Assembly (NCBI GenBank): GCA_964589785.1
Contig: CAZPUQ010000008.1
Span: 48,989 to 112,988 of the forward strand
Direction of reading: 5' to 3'
Source: JAGVSR01 sp964589785
GTDB taxonomy: Bacteria; Pseudomonadota; Alphaproteobacteria; Rhizobiales; Hyphomicrobiaceae
Length of the DNA: 64,000 nt
This document shows positions 26,744-34,711 of the stretch, piece after piece. How positions within the stretch are numbered: the first letter of the stretch is position 1; the number at the start of each line of letters is the position of its first letter. The position numbers were made by a program, and so were the translations under genes. The notes under the pieces were generated by a model, which was not told where the DNA came from, did no database searches, and saw nothing but the letters and a program-made list of their open reading frames with translations.

Positions 26744-26851
26744 GCCTATAGGGAACTGATAGCTCGCCTTGTTGACGCAAGGACGAGGGCTGGCCTGACG
26801 GAGCAAGCGGTGGCTGACCTGCTCGGGCAACAGGGCGGATACCTGTGCTGA
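26744..26851 (+). pseudogene. Truncated XRE-family HTH regulator
   Basis: In one frame this stretch reads YRELIARLVDARTRAGLTEQ then AVADLLGQQ, the first two helices of a common XRE regulator (normally followed by PQSFVSK and a recognition helix). It then runs into GGYLC and a stop. No start codon is evident in frame. It seems to be a relic cut just before the recognition helix. Confidence 0.55.
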
Positions 26852-26877
26852 TCAGGGCGCTCTAAGCAACAAGCTAC

Positions 26878-27243
26878 TTATATTTGTTTTCCAAGAAGCC
26901 GATCCAGCTCAAAGATCGTCGCCTCCAGCTGAGCGCGGGCATCGATCAGGCTCACGACGATATTTGCCTGCTCTCGGCCACAGAGCCGGAGGAAGGCACT
27001 GAACGCCAAGTCCGAATGACGGACGATGCCGACGAGGTGTTCACCTCTCGGACCGCTGGATCCGCTCAGCCAATTCTTGACGGTACGCTCATTGGCGTCA
27101 GTCCAACTCATGATCGTCTTCACCGAGCGATGTGACCCACCGAGCTCTGCGCTCAAAGCCGTCCCAATCACCGTTGCGTAGTTTAGCTCGATTGCCTGGC
27201 CATTCGAGCCATTTGGAAATTTATTGCCCTTCTTCGGAAACAT
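26878..27243 (-). CDS. Small protein divergent from serine recombinase
   Basis: A 121-aa protein. The middle 'MSWTDANERTVKNWLSGSSGPRGEHLVGIVRHSDLAFSAFLRLCGR' reads as a helix-turn-helix-like segment that resembles phage and island regulators, followed by a C-terminal helix ('LIDARAQLEATIFELDRLLG'). GGAGGGA lies about 7 nt before the ATG. It diverges from the recombinase gene with 156 bp between, so it may repress or direct that operon. Confidence 0.6.
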   Translation of the reverse strand: MFPKKGNKFPNGSNGQAIELNYATVIGTALSAELGGSHRSVKTIMSWTDANERTVKNWLSGSSGPRGEHLVGIVRHSDLAFSAFLRLCGREQANIVVSLIDARAQLEATIFELDRLLGKQI

Positions 27244-27399
27244 ATTTCCGTCCCTCCCCGAGTAGATTGATCGTGGCGGGGCCGCATTGGCGCCGTCATC
27301 AGATCCATCTTCACGTTGAAGTTCCGGTATCTACGGGCGGCATCAGCGCTCTGGTGAACGGAAGCCGACAGCGGGAGCTTTTGCTGCAGGAACGCAGCC

Positions 27400-28923
27400 A
27401 TGTCAGTGCGTGGTGTCCAATATGTTCGCATGTCAACAGAGCATCAGCGGTATTCGACCGAGAACCAGTCGGACGTCATTCGCCAGTACGCCGCCAAGCA
27501 CGATATCGAGATCGTTCAAACCTACGCCGACGAGGGCAAAAGCGGTCTAAAGCTTTCAGGGCGCGATGCCTTGAAGCGGCTCATCGACGACGTCCAACGA
27601 GGTCAGGCCGACTTTGAGGTCATCCTTGTGTACGACGTCAGCCGCTGGGGTCGCTTCCAGGATACCGACGAAAGCGCCTACTATGAATATATCTGTAAGC
27701 GCTCCGGGATAAGGGTTCATTATTGTGCCGAGCAATTCGATAATGATGGCAGTCCGGTCTCGACAATCGTCAAAAGCGTCAAGCGCGCCATGGCCGGAGA
27801 ATACAGTCGGGAACTCTCGGCCAAGGTTTTTGCCGGCCAGTGTCGCCTGATTGAACTCGGCTTTCGACAAGGCGGTCCACCCGGCTTTGGTCTGCGGCGC
27901 TGCCTGATCGATCAAAATTCGGTGGTGAAGGGGCAACTCGGCCGAGGCGAACACAAGAGCATCCAGACGGATCGCGTGATCTTGGTTCCGGGGTCAGACG
28001 AAGAGGTCGCTGTCGTCCGAGAAATTTACGACGCGTTTGTGAAGGATGGCAAATCAGAGCGCGAGATTGCAGCGGGCCTGAACGAAAAAGGCATTCTGTC
28101 CGACCTCGGCAGATTGTGGACGCGGGCTACGGTCCATCAGGTCCTCATCAACGAGAAGTATATCGGCAACAACGTTTGGAACAGAAGTTCATTCAAGCTC
28201 AAGACAAAGCATGTCCGTAACAGCCCAGAGATATGGCTGCGCGCCGAGGGCGCCTTCGCGGCAATCGTCGATCCAGCCAAATTTGAAGCGGCGCAAGCGA
28301 TCATTCGAGAACGGTCGGTTCGCTTGTCGGATGAAGAGCTACTCGACTTTCTGCGACAACTCCTGGAGGATCACGGTTACCTTTCGGGCTTGATCATTGA
28401 TGAAGCCGAAATGGCGCCGTCCAGCGGCGCCTATCAGAGCCGTTTCGGAAGTCTGCTTCGCGCGTATCAGCTCGTCGGCTTCTCCCCCAACCGCGACTAC
28501 ACATATCTTGAGATCAATCGCGATCTTCGTCGCATGCATCCCGAGATCGTTGCGCAGGTGATTGCGGGTATTGAGAAAGCGGGCGGTTCCGCACGGCGTG
28601 ATCCAGCGAGCGACCTTTTGACGATCAACGAAGAATTTACGGCTTCCGTTGTTGTCGTTCGGTGCCGCCAAACCAAAGCGGGCTCTCTCCGATGGCACAT
28701 TCGGCTTGATGCCGGCCTGTTCCCTGATCTCACAGTGGCAGCCAGGCTCGATGCCAGCAACCGCACGGCCTTCGACTACTATCTCTTGCCGAGACTGGAT
28801 ATGTCGCTTCCCCGGCTGCGGATGGCCGAGAGCAATGGCGTCTCTCTCGATAGCTACCGGTGTGACACGTTGGATTTCTTTTATGAACTCGCCGCCCGCA
28901 CACGCCTTTCGGAGGTTGCATAA
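27400..28923 (+). CDS. Large serine recombinase
   Basis: A 507-aa site-specific recombinase. The catalytic serine is S12 in 'YVRMSTEHQ'. 'YADEGKSGLKLSGRDALKRLIDDV' and 'VSRWGRFQDTDES' complete the resolvase domain, and 'EYSRELSAKVFAGQCRLIELGFRQGGPPGFG' is the linker to the large DNA-binding domain. 'EREIAAGLNEKGILSDLGRLWTRATVHQVL' is the recombinase domain. It lacks an obvious cysteine zinc ribbon, unlike the other recombinase at 62 kb. Its stop overlaps the next start (TAATG), so it forms an operon with two ParB-like genes. Confidence 0.92.
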   Translation: MSVRGVQYVRMSTEHQRYSTENQSDVIRQYAAKHDIEIVQTYADEGKSGLKLSGRDALKRLIDDVQRGQADFEVILVYDVSRWGRFQDTDESAYYEYICKRSGIRVHYCAEQFDNDGSPVSTIVKSVKRAMAGEYSRELSAKVFAGQCRLIELGFRQGGPPGFGLRRCLIDQNSVVKGQLGRGEHKSIQTDRVILVPGSDEEVAVVREIYDAFVKDGKSEREIAAGLNEKGILSDLGRLWTRATVHQVLINEKYIGNNVWNRSSFKLKTKHVRNSPEIWLRAEGAFAAIVDPAKFEAAQAIIRERSVRLSDEELLDFLRQLLEDHGYLSGLIIDEAEMAPSSGAYQSRFGSLLRAYQLVGFSPNRDYTYLEINRDLRRMHPEIVAQVIAGIEKAGGSARRDPASDLLTINEEFTASVVVVRCRQTKAGSLRWHIRLDAGLFPDLTVAARLDASNRTAFDYYLLPRLDMSLPRLRMAESNGVSLDSYRCDTLDFFYELAARTRLSEVA

Positions 28924-29813
28924 TGCTGGAAAACGAGAACGAGCCAATTGCAGAGCAAATTTCCATCGACTTGATTACCGTCATCAATCCTCGCATCAGA
29001 AATCCGCGGTCGTTCAAGGAGATTGTCGAAAACATCGGCCAGATCGGGTTGAAGAAGCCGATCACCGTTGCCCAGCGTATTGGCCCTGACGGCATCCGCT
29101 ATGATTTGATTTGCGGTCAAGGCCGGCTGGAGGCGTATCGGACACTCGGCCAGACGACCATTCCGGCCATCGTCAAAACGGCCGAGCCGCATGAGTGCTT
29201 GCTGCAGAGTCTTGTCGAGAATTGCGCCCGTCGCAAGCACGATTCGCTCGATCTTCTTCGTGACATCAGCCGCATGAAACAACTTGGGTATCGCGACGCC
29301 GAAATCGCCGCGAAGACCGGATTGACGTTGGCCTATGTGAAATGTGTGATCCATCTCGTGGAGAAGGGCGAGCAACGTCTGCTGCGTGCGGTCGAGACCG
29401 GTCAGATTCCTATTACGGTCGCGATCGACATTGCAGACGCCGATGATACGGACGTCCAAGCTGCCCTTCGAACGGCATACGAGAAAGGTCTGTTGCGTGG
29501 TCGCAAGTTGATGAATGCTAAGCAGCTGATCCAGCAGCGTCTGAGGCGCGGCAAAGGCTCGACGGCGAAGAGGCGCATCCCCGAAACCACACCCGATGCA
29601 GTCTACCGGGCCTACCGAGATGACGCCGATCGCAAGCAAATCCTGATCCAGAAGGCCGATGAAACGAAAGGAAAGTTGATCTTTGTGACTGAGGCCTTGC
29701 GTTCCCTCTTTGCGAACGAGGCCTTTGCCGCACTCTTGCGCGCCGAAAAGCTCGACAACCTGCCACGAAATCTGGCGAACCGCATACGCAACCAAGAGGC
29801 GGCCACGTCATGA
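28923..29813 (+). CDS. ParB/RepB-like partition protein (first of two)
   Basis: A 296-aa protein of the ParB superfamily. The N-terminal ParB/sulfiredoxin-like domain has 'NPRSFKEIVENIGQIGLKKPITV' and 'LICGQGRLEAYRTLG'; an HTH follows ('EIAAKTGLTLAYVKCVIHLVEKGE'). The plasmid RepB-type C-terminus is recognisable from 'AADRKQ...ETKGKLIFVTEALRSLF'. ParB proteins bind parS-like sites and hydrolyse CTP to spread. It is tightly coupled to the recombinase upstream and the second ParB-like gene (ATGA) downstream. Confidence 0.85.
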   Translation: MLENENEPIAEQISIDLITVINPRIRNPRSFKEIVENIGQIGLKKPITVAQRIGPDGIRYDLICGQGRLEAYRTLGQTTIPAIVKTAEPHECLLQSLVENCARRKHDSLDLLRDISRMKQLGYRDAEIAAKTGLTLAYVKCVIHLVEKGEQRLLRAVETGQIPITVAIDIADADDTDVQAALRTAYEKGLLRGRKLMNAKQLIQQRLRRGKGSTAKRRIPETTPDAVYRAYRDDADRKQILIQKADETKGKLIFVTEALRSLFANEAFAALLRAEKLDNLPRNLANRIRNQEAATS

Positions 29814-30709
29814 GTTCAGGAGCCTCCCCGGCGAAGGTCAAAGCGGCATTCGAGGCGCAGAGCGTTCGCATCGCAATTTCGAACATCGTGCCGTTGAAGA
29901 TCGTCACCCCTGCGCTGAAGGCGAGCAAGAAATACACTCAAATCGCTGCATCGATCCAAGAGGTGGGCATCGTCGAGCCGCCGATCGTAGCGCCGGACCG
30001 ATCGACGAAGGGAAAATATCTGCTTCTTGATGGGCATCTCCGGATCGAAATTCTGAAGGACAGCGGTGCGAGCGACGTCGTCTGTCTCCTATCCACCGAC
30101 GATGAAGCATTCACGTACAATAAGCGGATCAGCCGCATTGCCACGGTGCAAGAGCACAAGATGATCATGAAGGCGATCGAGAGAGGAGTTTCTGAACAAC
30201 GGATCGCCAAAGCGCTCGATATTGATATTCCGTCGTTGAGAGCCAAGATGCGACTTCTCAAAGGGATATGTCCAGAGGTCGCAGAGATGCTCAAGGACAA
30301 GCACATTTCGATCAACGCAATGGGTCTGTTGAGGCGCATGGCGCCCCTGCGCCAGATTGAGGCGGCGGAGTTGATGATTGCCATGAACAAGTTCACGTCC
30401 AACTATGCGCAATCGCTGTTGGCTGCGACACCTCAGACCCAACTGATTGCCCCGCATGCGTCCCGACGCATCAAAGGGCTCACGGATAAGCAGGTTGCTC
30501 TGATGCAGCGCGAGTCGGCAAACTTGGATCGGCAATTCAAGCTGATCGAGAAATCGTACGGCGCGGACCACCTCGATCTCGTGCTGGTGAACGGATATGT
30601 GGGCAAGCTGATTGGCAACGTCAAAGTCGTGCGGTTCCTGGCGCAGCATTATTCAGAGATCCTCGTCGAGTTCCAAAAACTCGTGGATGCCAAGACAACG
30701 GCCGTCTGA
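29810..30709 (+). CDS. ParB/RepB-like partition protein (second of two)
   Basis: A 299-aa protein with a ParB-type N-terminal fold ('KYTQIAASIQEVGIVEPPIVAP', 'LLLDGHLRIEILKDSG'), an HTH ('ISRIATVQEHKMIMKAIERGVSEQRIAKALDIDIPSLRAKMRLL') and the RepB-family C-terminal domain ('SNYAQSLLAATPQTQLI', 'LMQRESANLDRQFKLIEKSYG'). Residues that bind CTP in canonical ParB (GERR) appear as GHLR here and GQGR in its partner, so nucleotide use is uncertain. Third gene of the recombinase operon. Confidence 0.85.
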   Translation: MSSGASPAKVKAAFEAQSVRIAISNIVPLKIVTPALKASKKYTQIAASIQEVGIVEPPIVAPDRSTKGKYLLLDGHLRIEILKDSGASDVVCLLSTDDEAFTYNKRISRIATVQEHKMIMKAIERGVSEQRIAKALDIDIPSLRAKMRLLKGICPEVAEMLKDKHISINAMGLLRRMAPLRQIEAAELMIAMNKFTSNYAQSLLAATPQTQLIAPHASRRIKGLTDKQVALMQRESANLDRQFKLIEKSYGADHLDLVLVNGYVGKLIGNVKVVRFLAQHYSEILVEFQKLVDAKTTAV

Positions 30710-30862
30710 TTGGGATGCGCATAGCGCTCGGCGGTCGTGGGGACCCGGACCCATAAGCGCGGGGACCGCGGGAGACGCCGCACGGTGGGGCGGATCAATC
30801 ACGGTGGTGGGGATGCCGGCGAACCCGCGCGGAGCCCACCAACCGCCGGGGCCGTGTTCCAT

Positions 30863-30883
30863 CATATGCCGTCCGTGCATATG
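30863..30883. repeat. Inverted repeat CATATGC/GCATATG
   Basis: CATATGC at 30863-30869 and GCATATG at 30877-30883 are perfect inverted copies around a 7-nt spacer. It lies 150 bp after the second ParB-like gene and may be a protein-binding site. Confidence 0.4.
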
Positions 30884-31053
30884 CACTCATTGATAATGGA
30901 CAAATATTCCGACACCATTGCGCAGGAGGGGGACTTACATGCTGTCTCCGCCCCATGATATTTAGATCGTAGGCCAGTCCTCGCCGCAGGCTTAATCCCG
31001 TCCGCGGCGCGGCCCCAGAACCCAGAACGACAACTTGGACCTGAGGTGACGCG

Positions 31054-31069
31054 GCGTTCGCGCGAACGC
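31054..31069. promoter_or_regulatory. Perfect 16-bp palindrome, parS-like
   Basis: GCGTTCGCGCGAACGC at 31054-31069 is fully self-complementary. Its core GTTCGCGCGAAC has the GTT...AAC ends seen in chromosomal parS and in the rhizobial repABC site (GTT...AAC, 16 bp), but the length is shorter. It could be the site of the ParB-like proteins encoded just upstream, or an operator of the methyltransferase gene 50 bp downstream. Confidence 0.45.
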
Positions 31070-31088
31070 TGGCCTGTGCTTGCGCTTG

Positions 31089-31116
31089 CGACACCTCGCA
31101 ACATTTGAAGGTGTCG
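31089..31116 (+). promoter_or_regulatory. Hairpin covering the methyltransferase ribosome binding site
   Basis: CGACACCT at 31089-31096 pairs with AGGTGTCG at 31109-31116, which includes the GAAGG Shine-Dalgarno just before ATG 31120. In RNA this would hide the ribosome binding site and lower translation. Confidence 0.45.
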
Positions 31117-31119
31117 TTC

Positions 31120-32454
31120 ATGACCCAACTCACTGTCACGAGCCTGCCCATCGGCAGTCTCAAGCCCTACGATCGGAATGCTAGGACCCACAGCCCGAAG
31201 CAGATCGCCCAGATCGCGTCGAGCATCAAGGCGTTCGGATTCAACAACCCCGTGCTGATCGGCCAGGACGGCGGCATCATCGCCGGCCACGGCCGCGTCG
31301 AAGCTGCGAAGACGCTTGGCCTCGAAACCGTACCATGCGTGCGGCTCGAGCACCTCTCTGAAGCGCAGAAGCGCGCGTATATCCTCGCCGACAACAAGCT
31401 CGCCGAGAAGGCTGGTTGGGATCCCGAGATCCTGAAGATCGAGCTGCAGCACCTGACCAGCATCGATCTCGATTTCGACGTGACCGTCACCGGCTTCGAA
31501 ATGGCCGAGATCGACGTGCTGCTGAGCGACGCGGCTTCGGAGAGCGATCCGGCTGATGACGTGCCGGCCGTCGAGCCGGGTCCGGCTGTCACGCGCCTTG
31601 GTGACATCTGGCAGGTCGGCCCGCATCGTCTGATCTGCGGCGACTCGACCAAGGCCGACACTTATGCGCGCCTGCTCGATGGCGAGCGCGCCCAGATGAT
31701 CTTCACCGACCCGCCCTATAACGTGCGGATCGATGGCCACGTCTCGGGTCTTGGCAGCGTGAAGCATCGCGAGTTCGCGATGGCCTCTGGCGAAATGAGC
31801 ACGCCCGAGTTCACGCATTTTCTCGCCGACGTCTTCAGCAACCTTGCCGCTCATTCCGTCGATGGCGCCATGCACTTCATCTGCATGGACTGGCGTCATA
31901 TGAGCGAGGTGCTCGCCGCAGCCACGCCGGTCTACAGCGAATTGAAGAACCTCTGCGTCTGGGCAAAGACCAACGGCGGGATGGGCTCGCTCTACCGTTC
32001 GCAGCATGAACTCGTCTTCGTCTACAAGGCCGGGACTGCGCCGCACATCAACAACGTCGAGCTCGGTAAGCACGGGCGCTATCGCACCAACGTCTGGTCT
32101 TATGCCGGCGCCAACACGTTCAGCAAATCACGCGAGGACGACCTCGCGATGCATCCGACGGTCAAGCCCGTCGCGCTCGTCGCCGACGCAATCCTGGACT
32201 GCTCAAAGCGTAAGGGCATCGTTCTCGATGCCTTCGGTGGCTCCGGCACGACGCTCGTCGCTGCCGAGCGCACCGGCCGTCGTGGCTATGCCATCGAACT
32301 CGACCCGCACTACTGCGATGTCATTGTTCGCCGCCTCCAAACGATCACGTCGCGCGAGGCGATGCTCGTCGGCGCCGGCAAGAGCTTTCGCGATCTGGCA
32401 GCCGAGCGAACCGCTGTCGCGAACACGATCGCAAATGAGGAGGTCGTCGCATGA
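31120..32454 (+). CDS. ParB-domain DNA adenine methyltransferase
   Basis: A 444-aa protein. Residues about 1-90 are a ParB-like domain ('YDRNARTHSPKQIAQIASSIKAFGFNNPVLI', 'IAGHGRVEAAKTLGL'). The methyltransferase follows with motif IV DPPY (about residue 197) ahead of motif I 'DAFGGSGTTL' (about residue 371), the beta-class order, so it is an N6-adenine or N4-cytosine methylase; 'NVWSYAG' and 'HPTVKPVAL' support this. Such fusions occur in phages and islands and may protect the element from host restriction. ATG 31120 has GAAGG at the right distance; a TTG at 31105 would add five residues. It overlaps the next gene by 4 bp. Confidence 0.9.
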   Translation: MTQLTVTSLPIGSLKPYDRNARTHSPKQIAQIASSIKAFGFNNPVLIGQDGGIIAGHGRVEAAKTLGLETVPCVRLEHLSEAQKRAYILADNKLAEKAGWDPEILKIELQHLTSIDLDFDVTVTGFEMAEIDVLLSDAASESDPADDVPAVEPGPAVTRLGDIWQVGPHRLICGDSTKADTYARLLDGERAQMIFTDPPYNVRIDGHVSGLGSVKHREFAMASGEMSTPEFTHFLADVFSNLAAHSVDGAMHFICMDWRHMSEVLAAATPVYSELKNLCVWAKTNGGMGSLYRSQHELVFVYKAGTAPHINNVELGKHGRYRTNVWSYAGANTFSKSREDDLAMHPTVKPVALVADAILDCSKRKGIVLDAFGGSGTTLVAAERTGRRGYAIELDPHYCDVIVRRLQTITSREAMLVGAGKSFRDLAAERTAVANTIANEEVVA

Positions 32455-32801
32455 CAAAGCTGGGACCCAAGCAGCCCTCGCGTCGCACGCGCAAGGCGTC
32501 AAGCAAGATCGATGTCACGGCCATTCTCACGAAGTCGGTCAAGGTCGGCAAGCAGGGCCGCGAGCAGCGCATGACGCCGTTCGAGGTCGGCTTGCGTGCG
32601 CTCGTGAAGAAGGCACTGAAGGAGCAGAGCTTGAACGCGATCCGTAGCCTGCTCGATATCGCCCTCAAATACGATCTCGTCGCGCCAGCACCGGAACCGC
32701 CGCTGAACGGCGGCGTGCGGATCTGGCCGGGACTGCTCGATCTCAAGTTCGACGACGATATCTACGGAAAGAAATCGAAGCCCGACAAGGACGGCGCTTA
32801 A
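32451..32801 (+). CDS. Small protein downstream of the methyltransferase
   Basis: A 116-aa protein with a basic N-terminus ('KQPSRRTRKASSKIDV') and a helical middle ('MTPFEVGLRALVKKALKEQSLNAIRSLLDIALKYDL'). This resembles the C-terminal half of DUF5681-type proteins that accompany such methylases. Function unknown. Its start overlaps the methyltransferase stop (ATGA), so they are coupled. Confidence 0.7.
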   Translation: MTKLGPKQPSRRTRKASSKIDVTAILTKSVKVGKQGREQRMTPFEVGLRALVKKALKEQSLNAIRSLLDIALKYDLVAPAPEPPLNGGVRIWPGLLDLKFDDDIYGKKSKPDKDGA

Positions 32802-32832
32802 GCCAAGCGCACAACTCGAAAAGGAAACAGCA

Positions 32833-33273
32833 ATGCAGGACGACAACTCACCAGAAGACGAGAAACGCGCTGTGGGGCCGCTCAAGCCCCGCCGCGGTTA
32901 CAAGGCCCCGCCCGCAGAATATCAGTTCCAGAAGGGCCAATCGGGCAACCCGAGCGGCCGGCCCAAGGGCGCCAAGGGCAAGCGGCAGATCGCCGAGAGA
33001 GTGCTGCTTGAGAAGCATGAGGTCGTGGAAGGCGATCGCAAAGTTCAGCGCACGACGCTCGAGTTGATCCTTCTGACCTTGCGCAACAAGTCGTTCGAAG
33101 GCAGCAACCGCGCCTTCAAAGATTTGGAGAAGCTCGCCGCAAAGTACGATCCGCAACCGCCGACGCAACGCGCCGGCATCCTACTTGTGCCGGGTCACCT
33201 GACGATGGAAGAGTGGAGCGCGAGATACGAGGCCAAGAACGATCCGACACAGTACGACCCAAACGAGGAATAG
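32833..33273 (+). CDS. DUF5681 domain protein
   Basis: A 146-aa protein with the DUF5681 signature 'YKAPPAEYQFQKGQSGNPSGRPKGAKG' (residues about 24-52) and a helical tail. The family is common in alphaproteobacterial prophages and islands, often beside small phage packaging or DNA-modification genes; its role is not known. It lies 31 bp after the previous gene and closes the methyltransferase operon. Confidence 0.82.
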   Translation: MQDDNSPEDEKRAVGPLKPRRGYKAPPAEYQFQKGQSGNPSGRPKGAKGKRQIAERVLLEKHEVVEGDRKVQRTTLELILLTLRNKSFEGSNRAFKDLEKLAAKYDPQPPTQRAGILLVPGHLTMEEWSARYEAKNDPTQYDPNEE

Positions 33274-33329
33274 AAAAATCACGCTTCCCGGCCGCGACGT
33301 CGGTCTCAGCGTCTGGGAGCACATTGATT

Positions 33330-33815
33330 TCAGCGGTGGCCATTGATTGCCGCGAGCACCGTATCTGCCAAGGCTTTCGCATCTGCTTGCCGATAGCGCG
33401 CGTAGCGGTCGTTCGAGGTTGGAGATGGATTTGGTGTCAGTGCATACTTGTCAGACTTTTCAGTAGACAATTGGGAAATATCGGACAGTGGAATGAGCCA
33501 AGACGCGGTCAACGCGACCGTCGCCGGATCAAAGGCCACCGCGATCAGGTAGCGGCCTGGCGCCTCGCTATGCGTGGCCTTGCGGACATCGAAGGCGACC
33601 GTTCCCCTCGCGGCATTCGGGATGGCCGACTTCACTTGCACGGTGATCGAGCGATGGGTCTGCTTGTCGAGGACGATCAGATCGATCCCGTGGCCATCGG
33701 AGATCGGCACAAAGGGCGAGAGCCGTCCGCCTGAGGCCAGGATCAGGGTTGCCGCGACGAGTGTTTCGGTGACCTTGCCTTTTTGGCTGGAGCTAAGATT
33801 GAGCGGCGTGTCCAT
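33330..33815 (-). CDS. Small PD-(D/E)XK-like nuclease-fold protein
   Basis: A 161-aa protein. 'QKGKVTETLVAATLILASGG' gives an E on the first helix, 'GHGIDLIVLDK' the Asp and 'ITVQVKSAIP' a QxK, which is the core of the PD-(D/E)XK fold; the layout is like DUF4365-type proteins seen in defence and repair loci. Target unknown. It is on the opposite strand to its neighbours and starts 56 bp from the first copy of the 84-bp repeat, so it may share the control of the XRE gene. Confidence 0.6.
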   Translation of the reverse strand: MDTPLNLSSSQKGKVTETLVAATLILASGGRLSPFVPISDGHGIDLIVLDKQTHRSITVQVKSAIPNAARGTVAFDVRKATHSEAPGRYLIAVAFDPATVALTASWLIPLSDISQLSTEKSDKYALTPNPSPTSNDRYARYRQADAKALADTVLAAINGHR

Positions 33816-33870
33816 GGCAGATTGAGACTCATAAGTATCGCTTCACGGATCGTCACATCGCTTCCTTTGC

Positions 33871-33954
33871 CTGTGAAGTCCAGAGAAATGAGACGCATCG
33901 TCTGTAGATCGATCGACTAAGGTGTCGAAACTCTTAGCCGATGGACGTGCGCCG
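33871..33954 (+). repeat. 84-bp repeat, copy A (degenerate XRE promoter and start)
   Basis: Matches copy B at 34712-34795 in 75 of 84 positions by eye. It ends with ATGGACGTGCGCCG, the first codons of an XRE gene, but then reads TAG, so the gene is cut off after five codons (MDVRR). It lies upstream of the minus-strand nuclease-like gene. Confidence 0.75.
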
Positions 33955-34116
33955 CTAGGCGGCTTCTCCAGGGGCCGTATCGGTCGCGGACCTGTCACAT
34001 CCGACTTGACGCCCGAAACTGCGGCATTAACCAACCGGGCCTCTACCGCTCCAATTTCCGCTGTGATATAAAGAACCTAATAGTGGAGGGGTTGGTCTCT
34101 CCGCTATCAAACGTAG

Positions 34117-34198
34117 AACCCCAGAACGAAATCGCAAATTGGATGAACGCCGCTTTTGCGGCGCGCGCCCTGCTGCGTCTTTCGTTCTGGGGTTTTTT
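34117..34198 (+). promoter_or_regulatory. Long hairpin with U-run, leader of a small gene
   Basis: AACCCCAGAACGAAA (34117-34131) and TTTCGTTCTGGGGTT (34180-34194) form a perfect 15-bp stem. The loop holds a GCCGC-TTTT-GCGGC hairpin (34149-34162), and TTTT follows the outer stem. It ends about 30 bp before the next start codon. Either a terminator of a short RNA or an attenuator for the small gene downstream. Confidence 0.65.
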
Positions 34199-34228
34199 CA
34201 TTTTGAACTGGCAAACAGGGAGATCCCC

Positions 34229-34573
34229 ATGCCGAAATCGACGCTTAAAGCCAAGTCGCGCAAGCCTACGCGGCTGATTCCGAAAAAGTACGTCCCCCTC
34301 GTCAAGGGCCTTGTCGGTGAAGGCCATGCCTTTCACGATATCGCAGCTTACTTCGGCACGACATCCGACGTCATTGCTCGCATTATATTCGGCAAGGAGC
34401 TTGCTCACATCCCGGCCCTCAGGCTGCCGAAGCTTCCGGTCTTGAAGCTTGCCGACATCGTTGATGTCTCGAAGCGACTCGATACTGCGATCAAGATGCT
34501 TGACAACGGTGAAACGCTCGCAGCGCGCGGAATGATCGTTCGGGCGGCCGAAATCGTGAACTCGCCGTACTGA
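34229..34573 (+). CDS. Small DNA-binding-like protein
   Basis: A 114-aa protein with a basic N-terminus ('LKAKSRKPTRLIPKKYV') and a helix-turn-helix-like part ('GEGHAFHDIAAYFGTTSDVIARIIFGKE'). AGGGAG lies 7 nt before the ATG at 34229. An open frame extends to 34139 but covers the hairpin. It ends just before a strong terminator. No family recognised. Confidence 0.65.
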   Translation: MPKSTLKAKSRKPTRLIPKKYVPLVKGLVGEGHAFHDIAAYFGTTSDVIARIIFGKELAHIPALRLPKLPVLKLADIVDVSKRLDTAIKMLDNGETLAARGMIVRAAEIVNSPY

Positions 34574-34580
34574 GGTCGAT

Positions 34581-34611
34581 GCCCGGCGCGATTGCCGCGC
34601 CGGGCTTCTTT
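34581..34611 (+). terminator. Rho-independent terminator
   Basis: GCCCGGCGCG (34581-34590) pairs with CGCGCCGGGC (34596-34605) around a 5-nt loop, followed by TTCTTTTG. It lies 8 bp after the stop at 34573. Confidence 0.85.
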
Positions 34612-34711
34612 TGCCATCGCTCAGAGGGCAGCTGGTGCATCACTGTCGACCCAATCCTTTTGCGCCGTTTCAGGTCTGATAGGACCAAGCCCGCGATCTT
34701 CGCCCAACGCC

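Larger units (their letters stand above)
30710..31119. other. Gap with palindromes upstream of ParB-methyltransferase
   Basis: About 410 bp without a gene. It holds three inverted repeats listed separately (30863, 31054, 31089). The arrangement after two ParB-like genes and before another ParB-fold gene makes it a possible partition or control site. Confidence 0.5.
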
